A stretch of DNA of 64,000 nucleotides from Jejuia algarum (GCA_947495775.1 CANMAQ010000005.1:186001-250000), one strand, 5' to 3'. Shown: positions 52,991 to 62,128, counted from the first letter of the stretch. The notes: a model not told the origin generated them from the sequence alone. Program-made: numbers and translations.

Positions 52991-54343
52991 TTACTGTTGG
53001 TCGTATTCTGTACCCCATTCTGTACCATCATCTCCTTTTTGACCATCTAACTTTATCATAAAGTTTTTAGCTGGGAAATACGGTTTCATATGGATGTCTA
53101 AAAGAATACGGTCTTTTTGGTTTGGATCTTGTTCGAAACGTTTAATAGAGAAATCCTCTATTAATTTATCTGGACCTGTAATACCATCTAGAAACTTAAC
53201 GATTTGTCCCATGAGTTCTCTTCGCGTTTTGGCGTTAAAGTTTTCGAAAGCTCTACGGTTTAAGAAATCCATAAGTACTTTAGTGACATAATCGAAAACA
53301 CGAACTACAGAGTATGTTTGTAAGCCTAAGTTATCACCGTTAAATAGAGTTTTGGCAGAGAATGCCATAACTTTACCATATTCGTTAACCATTGGCACTA
53401 AACCAAGTTTTTCAAGCTGTGAAACTTCACCTTTTTTCAAATCGAAACGTACACCATCAACCTCGTTAATACCACCAAACTTTTTACCGGCAGTAACCTG
53501 AGACATTAATGTTTTGTAGATTTTTCCAGCTAAAGCACTAGAAGGTGGTACAAATAAATCGTCATCTTCGCCTACTTCATCGTATTTACCGCGACCTACT
53601 AACCAGTTACACGCCATGATAACGTTAGATCTAAAATTATCACCACCCGTTAGGTTGGCCAATTCAAACATTTCCATAACATCGTCTGGCTCATCTAAAT
53701 GCTCAAAATCGGTAACCATCATCACCTTATTCTTATAAGCGATTTTACCCCATTTCTCTACCACTTTATTAGAGCCTAAGTATCCAGGAATTACTAATAA
53801 ACCGTAGTTGTCTCTTAAATCTAAACGGTCGTAACCCTGTACCAGTTCCTCTTCTATAGCATCAATAAAACGCGTATTATCGAGATCTTTTAATTGCTCT
53901 AGTTCGGCATTTACGATGTTTATATTTTTAATTTTAGAAGACTCTGTATTTTTATAAAACAACGCTACCGAACGGTAAGACTGTTCCATATTTCTTGTTT
54001 CTTCTAAAACATTGGCTAAATTTTTAGTAAGCGTTTGCTCTGCAAGTTTTGATTGCGCTTCAGAGTTATTTGCCATTTCAGAAATATCTCCAGAAGACGA
54101 TAGTACATCGGCCCAAATTTCTAAGGTTTTTGCTAACATTTCACGCTCGGCCTTTTTAGAGGCTTCCGAAAGGAAAATCTTTTTACGGGCCTTACGCTGA
54201 GGGTTCATATTTTGAACATTCTCTATAGCAGACTCTAAAAGATCAAAGCCCCCATAGCGCGCTAATTTCTCTTCAGTTTCTTTTAACTTTTGTACCGGGT
54301 TCTCTATAACTACGGCTTGTTTTTTATTTTCAAGTGCTGACAT
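52991..54343 (-). CDS. tssC: T6SSiii sheath large subunit TssC
   Basis: A 450-residue sheath protein of the Bacteroidota type VI secretion subtype (TssC, formerly DUF5458). Features: N-terminal helix preceding LARYGGFDLLESAIENVQNMNPQRKARKK, the core NYGLLVIPGYLGSNKVVEKWGKIAYKNKVMM, and C-terminal VVRVFDYVTKVLMDFLNRRAFENFN. It co-assembles with TssB into a contractile sheath in the cytoplasm. It lies 20 bases after tssB and ends with a strong terminator. No other structural T6SS gene follows. Confidence 0.93.
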   Translation of the reverse strand: MSALENKKQAVVIENPVQKLKETEEKLARYGGFDLLESAIENVQNMNPQRKARKKIFLSEASKKAEREMLAKTLEIWADVLSSSGDISEMANNSEAQSKLAEQTLTKNLANVLEETRNMEQSYRSVALFYKNTESSKIKNINIVNAELEQLKDLDNTRFIDAIEEELVQGYDRLDLRDNYGLLVIPGYLGSNKVVEKWGKIAYKNKVMMVTDFEHLDEPDDVMEMFELANLTGGDNFRSNVIMACNWLVGRGKYDEVGEDDDLFVPPSSALAGKIYKTLMSQVTAGKKFGGINEVDGVRFDLKKGEVSQLEKLGLVPMVNEYGKVMAFSAKTLFNGDNLGLQTYSVVRVFDYVTKVLMDFLNRRAFENFNAKTRRELMGQIVKFLDGITGPDKLIEDFSIKRFEQDPNQKDRILLDIHMKPYFPAKNFMIKLDGQKGDDGTEWGTEYDQQ

Positions 54344-54363
54344 AAGTATATTTTATAGAACGG

Positions 54364-54807
54364 TTATTTTTCTCGTAATTCGGTAAGTAAAGAGTGTATA
54401 GATTCTAGTAGAGCCTCTTTAGCATCATCATTTTCTAAAGCCATTTTTAAAATCTTATTCGATTTTAATTGTTTTACAACCTTTAAATATTGGTCTTTTT
54501 CAGCATTTAAATTTCTAAGATACTCGCTTTGGTCTATAATTCCTTTTTTACTAAAGTCTCCCACATTAGAAAAACGTAAGGTTTCTTTTTTCTCAACACC
54601 ATCTTGATTCTCATGTGTTACCTCAATCTCTGGTTTAAAGTGATCGAAAACAGCATCTACAGAATTAAGTCCTTTAACAACTTCTGGTTTAACAGGAGGA
54701 TCCTGTGTTAATTTTTGAACAAGTAATGTCTTGTTTTGGCTAATTTCTGAGATTGCCTCTGATGCTTCAGATTTTACTTCTGAGCCTCCTAAACTGTAAT
54801 TATCCAT
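54364..54807 (-). CDS. tssB: T6SSiii sheath small subunit TssB
   Basis: A 147-residue partner of TssC: NSVDAVFDHFKPEIEVTHENQDGVEKKETLRFSNVGDFSKKGIIDQSEYLRNL matches the conserved TssB domain, followed by a C-terminal helix. It is 60 bases after the clpV stop and 20 bases before tssC, making a dedicated three-gene module of sheath plus recycling ATPase. Confidence 0.92.
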   Translation of the reverse strand: MDNYSLGGSEVKSEASEAISEISQNKTLLVQKLTQDPPVKPEVVKGLNSVDAVFDHFKPEIEVTHENQDGVEKKETLRFSNVGDFSKKGIIDQSEYLRNLNAEKDQYLKVVKQLKSNKILKMALENDDAKEALLESIHSLLTELREK

Positions 54808-54867
54808 ATTTAATTAAGCGTTTATTATATTATCTAATTTGTTAATAGCATCTTACAAAAACCTACA

Positions 54868-57321
54868 TTAATTGTACGTCCATGCAAGTTTTTCTTCTTT
54901 ATAATCTAATGAGATGGTACTGCCTTTAGCAATATCACCTTTAATAATCTTCTTAGACAATGGCGAACGTAGTTCGTTACGTATAACACCACGTAAAGGT
55001 CTAGCACCATATTTGGGAGTAAAGCCTTTATTTGCCAAAAATGTCTTTGCCTCAGATGTTAAATTTAAACTAATTCCTTGTCTTTCCAAGGCTTTGTGAA
55101 GATCTTTCATCTGTATTTCGAAAATTTTAACTACATTTTCGACGGAAATAGGGGCGAACGGTATAATTTCGGTAAGTCGTCCTAAAAATTCAGGTCTAAA
55201 ATAATTGCCCATTATTTCGAGTAAATCGGCTGTTTTAGGTACAATACCTTCATTAAAAGACTGCACTACTTGTGCGCTTCCAATATTAGACGTAAATAAA
55301 ATCACAGCATTCGAAAAATCACCAATTTTACCCAAACGGTCGCTAAGTTTTCCTTCATCTAAAATTTGAAGAAAGATATCAAAAACCGAAGGGTGGGCTT
55401 TTTCTATTTCATCAAACAAAACAATAGAGTAGGGGCGTTCACGTATTTTATTGACCAGTACACCACCTTCTTCGTAACCTACGTAACCTGGAGGCGCACC
55501 ATATAATAAGGCGGCAGAATGTTCCTCTTTAAATTCGGACATGTCAAAGCGAATAATGGCGTCTTCCGATTGGAACATAAATTCGGCTAAGGACTTTGCT
55601 AATTCTGTTTTTCCTGTTCCTGTAGGCCCTGTAAAAAAGAAAGAGCCTATCGGTAACCCTGGTTTACTTAAACCAGAACGCGATTCTAGTATGGCGTCTG
55701 TAATAATTTTTAAGGCGTAATTTTGTCCAATGACCCGTTGTCTTAAAATCGATTCCATATCTAACAAGCGCTCTTTTTCGTCGGCTTGCAATTTCCCTAC
55801 AGGAATTCCTGTAATATTGGCGATTGTAGCAGAAATATCATGTTTGGTTACTGCCGTTTTTGGAGCAGCTACAAATTGGGCACACTGTTCTAAAACGGCT
55901 TCAATTTTAGCAGTGGCCTCTGCTACAGAAGTTACATCATCAAAATTATCTTCATGATCTAACTCGCTAAAAATAAGGTAGCTGAAAATGTTTTTAAGAT
56001 TAAACCACTGCCAGCGCAGTTCGTTAAGTGCTTTTAGCGGATCTTCTGCATTTTTTTGAGTTTCTAAAATACCTTTTACCAATGCGATATTGGCAGCTGT
56101 TGTCTCTACCATATAGCGGGAAGCAGACATGGTACGGTCTATTAAATCTATAGCAACGTCGGGTAAACAACGGTCTTTACTAAAGCGTTTAGAGAGGCGT
56201 ATGGCTTCTGCAATAGTAGGTTTGTCGATAGACAGTTCGTGAAAATCGGCATACAAATTAATGGTGCTGTCAATCATGGTAAGCGCATCCTCTTGTGAAG
56301 GTTCTACAAGTTGCACACTTTCAAATTGACGGGATAAGCCTTGATGGGCTTCTATGTGTTTTCTAAAGGCTTCGTTTGTGGCGGTAGCAATAATTGTAAC
56401 CTCACCTTTTGCCAGTTCAGACTTTAAGATGTTAATGAGACCTTGGTTGCCATTGTCCTTGTCGGTAATATTAGACAAGTCGTCTATAAGTAATACCGGT
56501 TTTTTAAAGGTTTTAATGGCAGCGAATATCTTTTTTAAACGGTCTTCGACCTCACTTTTATAACTGGCTCCAACAAGTAAGTTTACCACATCTACTTCAT
56601 AAATGTCGGCGTTATGCAGCACTTCAGGAACATTGCCATTGGCAATGGCATTAGCAAAACCGTCTAAAAGCACGGTTTTACCAACCCCAGAGTCCCCTAA
56701 GATAAGGACATTAGGTTTAGAGTGGCGGCCCAAAATTTCGATAATCATTTTAAGTTCCCCATCACGACCAAATATCGGATTTAACTCTCCAGCTTTAGCG
56801 GCTTCTATTTTATGAATACAAAAGGCATCGAGAATACTAAGATCTACTTTTTTACCATCTGCTTTTGGCGCTGTTCGCGCTGTCGTGCTGTGAGGTGTCT
56901 CCGTATTTACGGTTTTAAGCAATTCGTCTGCTGTAAGTGGTAAGGATTTTAATTGTTCATACGAAAAGCCTACGCCAGGCGTACATAAGGCAATAAGCAC
57001 TGCAATTTCAGACAAGGCATTACCACCTATTTTAAGCATGAGATTTTGCGCTTCATTAAAAACAGCATCAATACTAGCATCACCCTCAATTCTATGTGGT
57101 ACACTCGCTACTTTAGGGTAACTTTCTATGCGTACCTCACACCATTCATCGATGTAAAAGATGTCTGCATGAATTTGAAACATAAGATCATCTAATCCAG
57201 AATCTTTATGTAGTAATGCTTTTAATAAATGAGAAGGGCCGTAATTTTTATTATTGTTTTCCTTAGCTAATGCTACAGCAATATGTATAGCATTTTCTAA
57301 ATTTTTGGAGCAATTTAGCAT
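54868..57321 (-). CDS. clpV: T6SS AAA+ unfoldase ClpV (TssH)
   Basis: An 817-residue ClpB-like hexameric unfoldase that recycles contracted sheaths. It has a Clp-N domain (residues about 1-130), NBD1 with Walker A GDSGVGKT (209-216) and NBD2 with Walker A GPTGTGKT and Walker B LFDEIEKAHP. In NBD1 the Walker B reads LLIDD (Asp280-Asp281), so the usual catalytic glutamate is Asp, and the sensor region departs from ClpB, hinting at weakened NBD1 hydrolysis. Co-transcription with tssB/tssC identifies it as ClpV rather than ClpB. A TATATTTG box at 57345-57352 (minus) is the likely -7 element. Confidence 0.92.
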   Translation of the reverse strand: MLNCSKNLENAIHIAVALAKENNNKNYGPSHLLKALLHKDSGLDDLMFQIHADIFYIDEWCEVRIESYPKVASVPHRIEGDASIDAVFNEAQNLMLKIGGNALSEIAVLIALCTPGVGFSYEQLKSLPLTADELLKTVNTETPHSTTARTAPKADGKKVDLSILDAFCIHKIEAAKAGELNPIFGRDGELKMIIEILGRHSKPNVLILGDSGVGKTVLLDGFANAIANGNVPEVLHNADIYEVDVVNLLVGASYKSEVEDRLKKIFAAIKTFKKPVLLIDDLSNITDKDNGNQGLINILKSELAKGEVTIIATATNEAFRKHIEAHQGLSRQFESVQLVEPSQEDALTMIDSTINLYADFHELSIDKPTIAEAIRLSKRFSKDRCLPDVAIDLIDRTMSASRYMVETTAANIALVKGILETQKNAEDPLKALNELRWQWFNLKNIFSYLIFSELDHEDNFDDVTSVAEATAKIEAVLEQCAQFVAAPKTAVTKHDISATIANITGIPVGKLQADEKERLLDMESILRQRVIGQNYALKIITDAILESRSGLSKPGLPIGSFFFTGPTGTGKTELAKSLAEFMFQSEDAIIRFDMSEFKEEHSAALLYGAPPGYVGYEEGGVLVNKIRERPYSIVLFDEIEKAHPSVFDIFLQILDEGKLSDRLGKIGDFSNAVILFTSNIGSAQVVQSFNEGIVPKTADLLEIMGNYFRPEFLGRLTEIIPFAPISVENVVKIFEIQMKDLHKALERQGISLNLTSEAKTFLANKGFTPKYGARPLRGVIRNELRSPLSKKIIKGDIAKGSTISLDYKEEKLAWTYN

Positions 57322-57344
57322 CTAATATGTTTTATTTTACAAAA

Positions 57345-57352
57345 CAAATATA
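57345..57352 (-). promoter_or_regulatory. -7 promoter box of the clpV operon
   Basis: TATATTTG on the minus strand (CAAATATA on plus), 23 bases upstream of the clpV ATG. No good -33 element was found at the standard distance, so the call rests on the -7 box alone. Confidence 0.4.
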
Positions 57353-57482
57353 AATAAATTATTACAACAGTAAAGCGGATCCTTTTTTTAGGTTTAAATG
57401 CTTAATTAATAGGATGTATTGCTTTTCTACAGAAGCAAATCTATAATAAACTACATTTGAGGTATTTTGTGACTGACATAGG

Positions 57483-57513
57483 TTTGTAATCTTTCTTTAA
57501 AATTGTAGTTTTG
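57483..57513 (+). promoter_or_regulatory. Promoter of the M61-like gene
   Basis: TTTG at 57483-57486, 19 bases, TAGTTTTG at 57506-57513: a perfect Bacteroidota promoter. The ATG at 57549 lies 35 bases downstream. Confidence 0.7.
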
Positions 57514-57548
57514 CGGCTTAATTAGAATAAATTTTAAAACAAATTTTG

Positions 57549-59357
57549 ATGAAATCCATTGTATCATTGCTATTTATTAATTGTTTTATAATAAGTATAG
57601 CAGCCCAAGTAAAAAACACTTATGCCATCTCTTTTAAAAAAGCAGCACACCATGAAGCTGTTGTAGATGCTGAATTTACAAACATACAGTTGGGAAAGGC
57701 ATCGTTACTATTTTCTAAAACAGCTCCTGGTAGCTTTGGAGTTTATGAATTTGCGAAAAACATTTACGATTTAAGCATTACCGATGGTTCTGGTAAGGCT
57801 TTAGATGTTACAACTGTAGGTTTAAACCAATGGGATGTAGAAGATCATAATGGTGTTATTAAGGTAAGCTATAAGATTTTTGCCGATCAAGGAGATACTG
57901 TATTTTCTAAATTTTCTGAAGAGGGATGTGTCATCAACGCGCCTGCTACATTTATATATATGCCTGCTTTAGAAAGTAGACCTGTAGAAATTACATATGC
58001 TAAAAAAGCCAATTGGAACATCGCGACACATTTACGACAAACAGCAGATAATGTGTACGAAGCCGAAAATTTACAGGAGTTTATGGAAAGCCCCGCTTTA
58101 CTAGCACCACTTGTTACAAAAACGCAAACATTATCATCTGGGAATAAAGATTTTAAATTGCAGTTGGCAACATCCTTTACAGCAAACGATGCTATTGTAG
58201 AGGGCATCTTTCAAGGGCTTTTAAAAGTAGCTGAAGCCCATAAAACAGTTTTTGGAGGCTATCCTATCTATGAAAATGATGCGTATCAATTTTTAATAAG
58301 TACCATTCCTGCAACGCGACAAGCAGGTATTACAGGTTATAGAAACACCACTTTAGCAACGTACACCGATACATTAACAGAAACAGACATTCCTGCTATA
58401 GTCCGAGAATTGTCTAAAGCTTTTTTTCAATCATGGAATACAACACGTATGCGTCCTGCGGCGTTAACACCTTTTAATTTACAAGCCTATGCTAAGGCTA
58501 AAGAATACTGGTTTACAGAAGGTTTTGCCAATTATTACGCTTACCTTAATACATGTAGAGCAGGGGTGGTATCTCAAGACCGTTTTTTAGAAGACCTGTC
58601 TTATGTGGTGAGCGACGTAGTAAGCTGCCCTGCCTTAGTGTATACTAATGCCAATGCAATTAGCGAGAAAGCTCTGTTTTACCAAGGGTTATCACAGTAT
58701 GGAGGCCCTCAAAACACACCAAACATTTATATGGCTCCAAAACAGCACGGTATGATGATTGCTTTGGTGCTCGATTTACAATTAAGACAAAAAAGCGGCT
58801 TAAGTTTAGATGATTATATGAAGTTGGTATGGACGAAATATGGAAAAACAGAAATACCATTTCGAGTTGAAAACTTATACACCACATTACGCGAATACGC
58901 CGGAGATACTTTTGCAGATAACTTCTTTAAATACACAATAGACCAACCCCGTGCATTCGATTATAAAAAACTGTTAGCTTCTGTAGGTGTGGCTACAACG
59001 GCAGTAAGAGCTTCTTATTTAGGTGCAGAAGTTGCTTTTAACATTAAGGATATGGCAGAGATCGTAGAATATACCAAACGATACACACCAGCTTATAATG
59101 GAGGTCTTGAAAAAGGGGATATTATCATTTCTGTAAACAACCGTGCGTTTTCTAATCTTACCGAATATAAAAACGTAATCTCACAAAATAAAGTGGGGAA
59201 ACGTGTTAGTGTAAAGTACAATCGTAATGGTGTGGACAAAACAACTTATGTGAAGTTTAAGGCCAATCCTAATGTTATTTTAAGTAAAATGACGAAGCTT
59301 AGTTCTAAAGCCAGCGAACGTAAACGCTCATGGTTAGCAGAAGAAACTACAGAATAA
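57549..59357 (+). CDS. M61-like protein with lost zinc motif and C-terminal PDZ domain
   Basis: A 602-residue exported protein (signal ends SIAAQ) with the full domain plan of M61 glycyl aminopeptidases: N-terminal beta-domain, a catalytic-like domain and a PDZ domain near residues 490-570 (GGLEKGDIIISVNNRAFSNLTEYKNVIS). Where M61 enzymes have HEFFHxWN, this protein has KAFFQSWN (290-297): both histidine ligands and the catalytic Glu are replaced. The third-ligand motif survives as WFTEGFANYY (Glu324). It is therefore a probable pseudopeptidase, perhaps a chaperone or peptide-binding protein. ATG at 57549 is used, not the TTG three bases upstream. Confidence 0.85.
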   Translation: MKSIVSLLFINCFIISIAAQVKNTYAISFKKAAHHEAVVDAEFTNIQLGKASLLFSKTAPGSFGVYEFAKNIYDLSITDGSGKALDVTTVGLNQWDVEDHNGVIKVSYKIFADQGDTVFSKFSEEGCVINAPATFIYMPALESRPVEITYAKKANWNIATHLRQTADNVYEAENLQEFMESPALLAPLVTKTQTLSSGNKDFKLQLATSFTANDAIVEGIFQGLLKVAEAHKTVFGGYPIYENDAYQFLISTIPATRQAGITGYRNTTLATYTDTLTETDIPAIVRELSKAFFQSWNTTRMRPAALTPFNLQAYAKAKEYWFTEGFANYYAYLNTCRAGVVSQDRFLEDLSYVVSDVVSCPALVYTNANAISEKALFYQGLSQYGGPQNTPNIYMAPKQHGMMIALVLDLQLRQKSGLSLDDYMKLVWTKYGKTEIPFRVENLYTTLREYAGDTFADNFFKYTIDQPRAFDYKKLLASVGVATTAVRASYLGAEVAFNIKDMAEIVEYTKRYTPAYNGGLEKGDIIISVNNRAFSNLTEYKNVISQNKVGKRVSVKYNRNGVDKTTYVKFKANPNVILSKMTKLSSKASERKRSWLAEETTE

Positions 59358-59389
59358 TCTTTTTGACATACATAGACAATCAAAACACT

Positions 59390-59418
59390 AAAAAAGCACC
59401 GTTAACGGTGCTTTTTTT
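59390..59418 (+). terminator. Rho-independent terminator after the M61-like gene
   Basis: Stem AAAGCACCGTTAACGGTGCTTT with flanking A and T runs, 33 bases after the stop codon. The hairpin is a perfect palindrome followed by seven T. Confidence 0.9.
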
Positions 59419-59422
59419 GATT

Positions 59423-60083
59423 AAAATAAAAGCCCTTACTAAAGTCCCTTCTATGAAGAGGGGATTAGGGGTGTGTAAGTTCATGAGTTTAATTTATGGC
59501 ATATATAAGACCTCCCTTAGTCTGGCCTTATTAGGAGGGATACACTCCAATGCTCACTCTTAAAATAAAAGCCCTTATTAAAGCCTCCTCTATAAAGAGG
59601 GGATATAGGGGTGTGTTAGTTCATGAGTTCAATTTATAGCATATATAAGACCTCCCTTAGTCCGGCTTTATTAGGAGGGATACACTCCAACGCTCACTCT
59701 TAAAATAAAAGCCCTTACTAAAGTCCCCTCTATGAAGAGGGGATATAGGGGTGTGTTAGTTCTTTAATTTAGAGCATATATAAGACCTCCCTTAGTCCGG
59801 CCTTATTAGGAGGGATACACTCCAACGCTCACTCTTAAAATTTAAAGTCCTTACTAAAGTCCCCTCTATGAAGAGGGGATATAGGGGTGTGTTAGTTCTT
59901 TAATTTATGGCATATATAAAACTTCCTTAGTCCGGCCTTATTAGGAGAAATACACTCCAACGCTCACTCTTAAAATAAAAGCCCTTACTAAAGTCTCCTC
60001 TATAAAGAGGGGATTAGAGGTGTGTAAGTTCGTGAGTTTAATTTATGGCATATATAACACCTCTCTTAGTCCAGCCTTATTAG
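59423..60083. repeat. Five tandem copies of a ~135-140-base intergenic repeat
   Basis: Units begin at about 59423, 59562, 59702, 59837 and 59972, each opening with an AAAATAAAAGCCCTTA-like sequence; the last is cut off near 60083. Each unit carries two hairpins: a CCCCTCT/AGAGGGG stem and a CCTCCC/GGAGGG stem about 60 bases later. The units differ by scattered substitutions. The pattern is like Bacteroidota intergenic REP-type elements, arranged here in tandem. No coding capacity and no unique spacers. Confidence 0.85.
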
Positions 60084-60265
60084 CAAATTCTATTGGCTTA
60101 AAATGTCAGTTCATACTAAACTACTTTGACAACAGAGGTACAAATGCCACAACTGAATCCTTTAATGCGAAAATTAAAGCTTTTAGAAGGCCATTCAGAG
60201 GCGTTAGAAATATAGGTATCTTTTTGTGGAGAAAGAGGAACTATCCATTTTACTGCTTTTTGTAG
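60084..60265 (+). pseudogene. Fragment of an IS transposase (C-terminal scrap)
   Basis: About 35 residues in one frame, ILNYFDNRGTNATTESFNAK… then AFRRPFRGVRNIGIFL, match the C-terminal end of Bacteroidota ISL3-like/ISAon1-type transposases. The fragment has no 5' part, directly abuts the truncated fifth repeat, and its end (FLWRKRN…) diverges from the usual FLFRLT pattern. It is a remnant of an insertion sequence that truncated the repeat array. Confidence 0.65.
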
Positions 60266-60517
60266 GTTTTATTGGTGTTTTCAGAGTCTATAAAAAGCAT
60301 CTCCACTGAATTAATTTCTTTTTAACAGAATTTTAAGATTTTTTATAATGTTTTGGGTTTAGATTCCTACAATTGAGTTCAAGCTAAATTCTTAGGGGCG
60401 GATTTTAGTAAACTTTCGAGTAAAGTAGCAATATTTAATACGTTTCTCGAAAATTTACTAACGTTGAATTTCTTTACTATTATACGATAAAGCTTAGAAT
60501 AGTAGTTCTATAAACAA
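60266..60517. other. Spacer between transposase remnant and hipBA promoter
   Basis: About 250 AT-rich bases; no gene or site recognised. Confidence 0.4.
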
Positions 60518-60574
60518 TATATTTGGTGTTATAATGGTAAATATAAATTTAAATACCTATATTTAACCATTATA
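60518..60574 (+). promoter_or_regulatory. hipBA promoter with palindromic operator
   Basis: A TATATTTG -7 box at 60518-60525 is followed by a long imperfect palindrome: TATAATGGTAAATATA (60530-60545) and TATATTTAACCATTATA (60558-60574), differing by one inserted base. It covers the expected transcription start and leader and stops 10 bases before the hipB ATG. HipB proteins bind such sites to repress their own operon. Confidence 0.7.
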
Positions 60575-60584
60575 TTGGTATAAT

Positions 60585-60848
60585 ATGTTAGAGGTTACTA
60601 CAATAAAAGATGTGAAAGTTAAGATTGGCGAGGTGTGTAAGGCACTTCGTAAATCAAATGAGCTATCTAGAGATGAACTTGCGGAAGTGCTTGATGTCTC
60701 TAGCACCACCATTCAAAACATTGAGAATGGTAAAAATGCTACACTCGATACTATTTTAAAAGTAGCAAATCATTTTGGATTACTTCAATCTATAGCCAAT
60801 CAAATAAATAAAGTCATTGTTGATCAAAACGACATTTCACTGTATTAA
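60585..60848 (+). CDS. hipB: HipB-like HTH antitoxin/repressor
   Basis: An 87-residue Cro/C1-type helix-turn-helix protein: IGEVCKALRKSNELSRDELAEVLDVSSTTIQNIENGKNATLDTILKVANHFGL, with the recognition helix at about residues 43-52. The C-terminal tail is short. It lies 3 bases ahead of hipA and downstream of a palindromic operator, as in classical hipBA loci. It should neutralise HipA and repress the operon. Confidence 0.88.
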   Translation: MLEVTTIKDVKVKIGEVCKALRKSNELSRDELAEVLDVSSTTIQNIENGKNATLDTILKVANHFGLLQSIANQINKVIVDQNDISLY

Positions 60849-60851
60849 TAG

Positions 60852-62120
60852 ATGGCTAGAGATAAAATCATAGATGTAATTGCTTTTGGCCAAGAGATTG
60901 GGAAATTGGGTTTTGATATAGACCAGAGTAAATCCTTTTTTCAATACAATCCAGAATTCCTGGAAAGTGGCGAATTTTCAAAACTATTTCCTTTTATTTT
61001 TAGACGTACCAAACCAGTGCAGGTATTTACTCAATATCAACAAGATACGTTTCAAGGTTTACCACCTATGATAGCTGATTCCTTGCCAGATACTTTTGGA
61101 AATATCATTTTTCAAGAATGGTTAACAGCAAGAGGTATCCAAAAAGTGACACCATTGGAACAGTTGACTTATGTAGCGGCTCGTGGTATGGGAGCCTTAG
61201 AGTACAAACCCGTAAAAGAGCTACCCAATACATCATCTATAAATATAGATGAAATCATTACCATCTTAGAAAAAGTATTGAAACTAAAAGAAGATACAAC
61301 TGGGGCAGCCTTTGATGAATTGTCTTTACTTAACGTTTTCAAAATAGGAACTTCAGCAGGAGGAGCTAGACCTAAAATCTTAATATCTGAACATAAAGAA
61401 ACCAGTAAAATAATAGCTGGAGATAGAGAAACAAGTGAGGACTACAATCACTATTTAGTAAAGCTACACCTTGATGATAGCGATGGCTACAATAAAGAAA
61501 AAGTAGAGTATGCCTATTATGTATTAGCGCAAGAAGCAGGTATTGATATGATGCCATCTAAGCTAATAGAAAATAAGCACTTCGCCACACTTAGGTATGA
61601 TAGACAACATGGAGAAAAACAGCACGTATTAACCGTAACAGGTTTAACAGGTTGGGACTTTAAAAGTCAACCAGAAAACTCGTCGTATGAAAATGTGTTT
61701 AAGGTAGCTCTAGGGCTAGAAGTGCCGCATAAAGACTTACAACAGTTGTTTAAGCGTATGGTGTTTAATGTTGTATTTAGAAACGTAGATGACCATTTAA
61801 AGAACCACAGTTTTATCTTCAATAAAGAAGAAAATAAATGGAATTTAGGTCCTGCGTATGATTTGACGTATGCGCTCAATCCGCTATTTACATTTAAAAC
61901 TACCTCACGAGCTTTGTCTATTAATGGAAAACGGGCAAAAATTACAATGAAAGATGTATTGACGATTGCTGAGGAATTTGCGATTAAGAATCCTAAGGGA
62001 ATAGTTGCGGATGTGCAGTCATTGATTCCAAGATGGAATAAGTTAGCCGATGAATTAAAGATTCCGAAGAAAGTAATAAAAAACATTAACCAAGACTTCT
62101 ATAAGTTTGAACTAATCTAA
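60852..62120 (+). CDS. hipA: HipA-like serine/threonine kinase toxin
   Basis: A 422-residue HipA kinase. The HipA N-terminal couple domain (residues about 1-110) is followed by GTSAGGARPKILIS (166-179, phosphate-binding loop region), DDHLKNHSF (313-321, catalytic loop Asp and Asn) and LGPAYDLTYALNP with metal-binding Asp337. All catalytic parts are present, so it should be active. E. coli HipA phosphorylates glutamyl-tRNA synthetase to induce dormancy; the target here is unknown. The next gene starts 8 bases after its stop, on the same strand. Confidence 0.9.
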   Translation: MARDKIIDVIAFGQEIGKLGFDIDQSKSFFQYNPEFLESGEFSKLFPFIFRRTKPVQVFTQYQQDTFQGLPPMIADSLPDTFGNIIFQEWLTARGIQKVTPLEQLTYVAARGMGALEYKPVKELPNTSSINIDEIITILEKVLKLKEDTTGAAFDELSLLNVFKIGTSAGGARPKILISEHKETSKIIAGDRETSEDYNHYLVKLHLDDSDGYNKEKVEYAYYVLAQEAGIDMMPSKLIENKHFATLRYDRQHGEKQHVLTVTGLTGWDFKSQPENSSYENVFKVALGLEVPHKDLQQLFKRMVFNVVFRNVDDHLKNHSFIFNKEENKWNLGPAYDLTYALNPLFTFKTTSRALSINGKRAKITMKDVLTIAEEFAIKNPKGIVADVQSLIPRWNKLADELKIPKKVIKNINQDFYKFELI

Positions 62121-62128
62121 AATAATTA

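Noticed and set aside
54868..57321. General heat-shock ClpB
   Set aside because: Altered NBD1 Walker B, and operon with tssB and tssC, fit ClpV better.
59423..60083. CRISPR array
   Set aside because: Units are 135-140 bases and repeated over their whole length; there are no short repeats with unique spacers and no cas genes.
61667..62086. 139-codon minus-strand open frame inside hipA
   Set aside because: Shadow of HipA with all kinase motifs; no promoter or family features.
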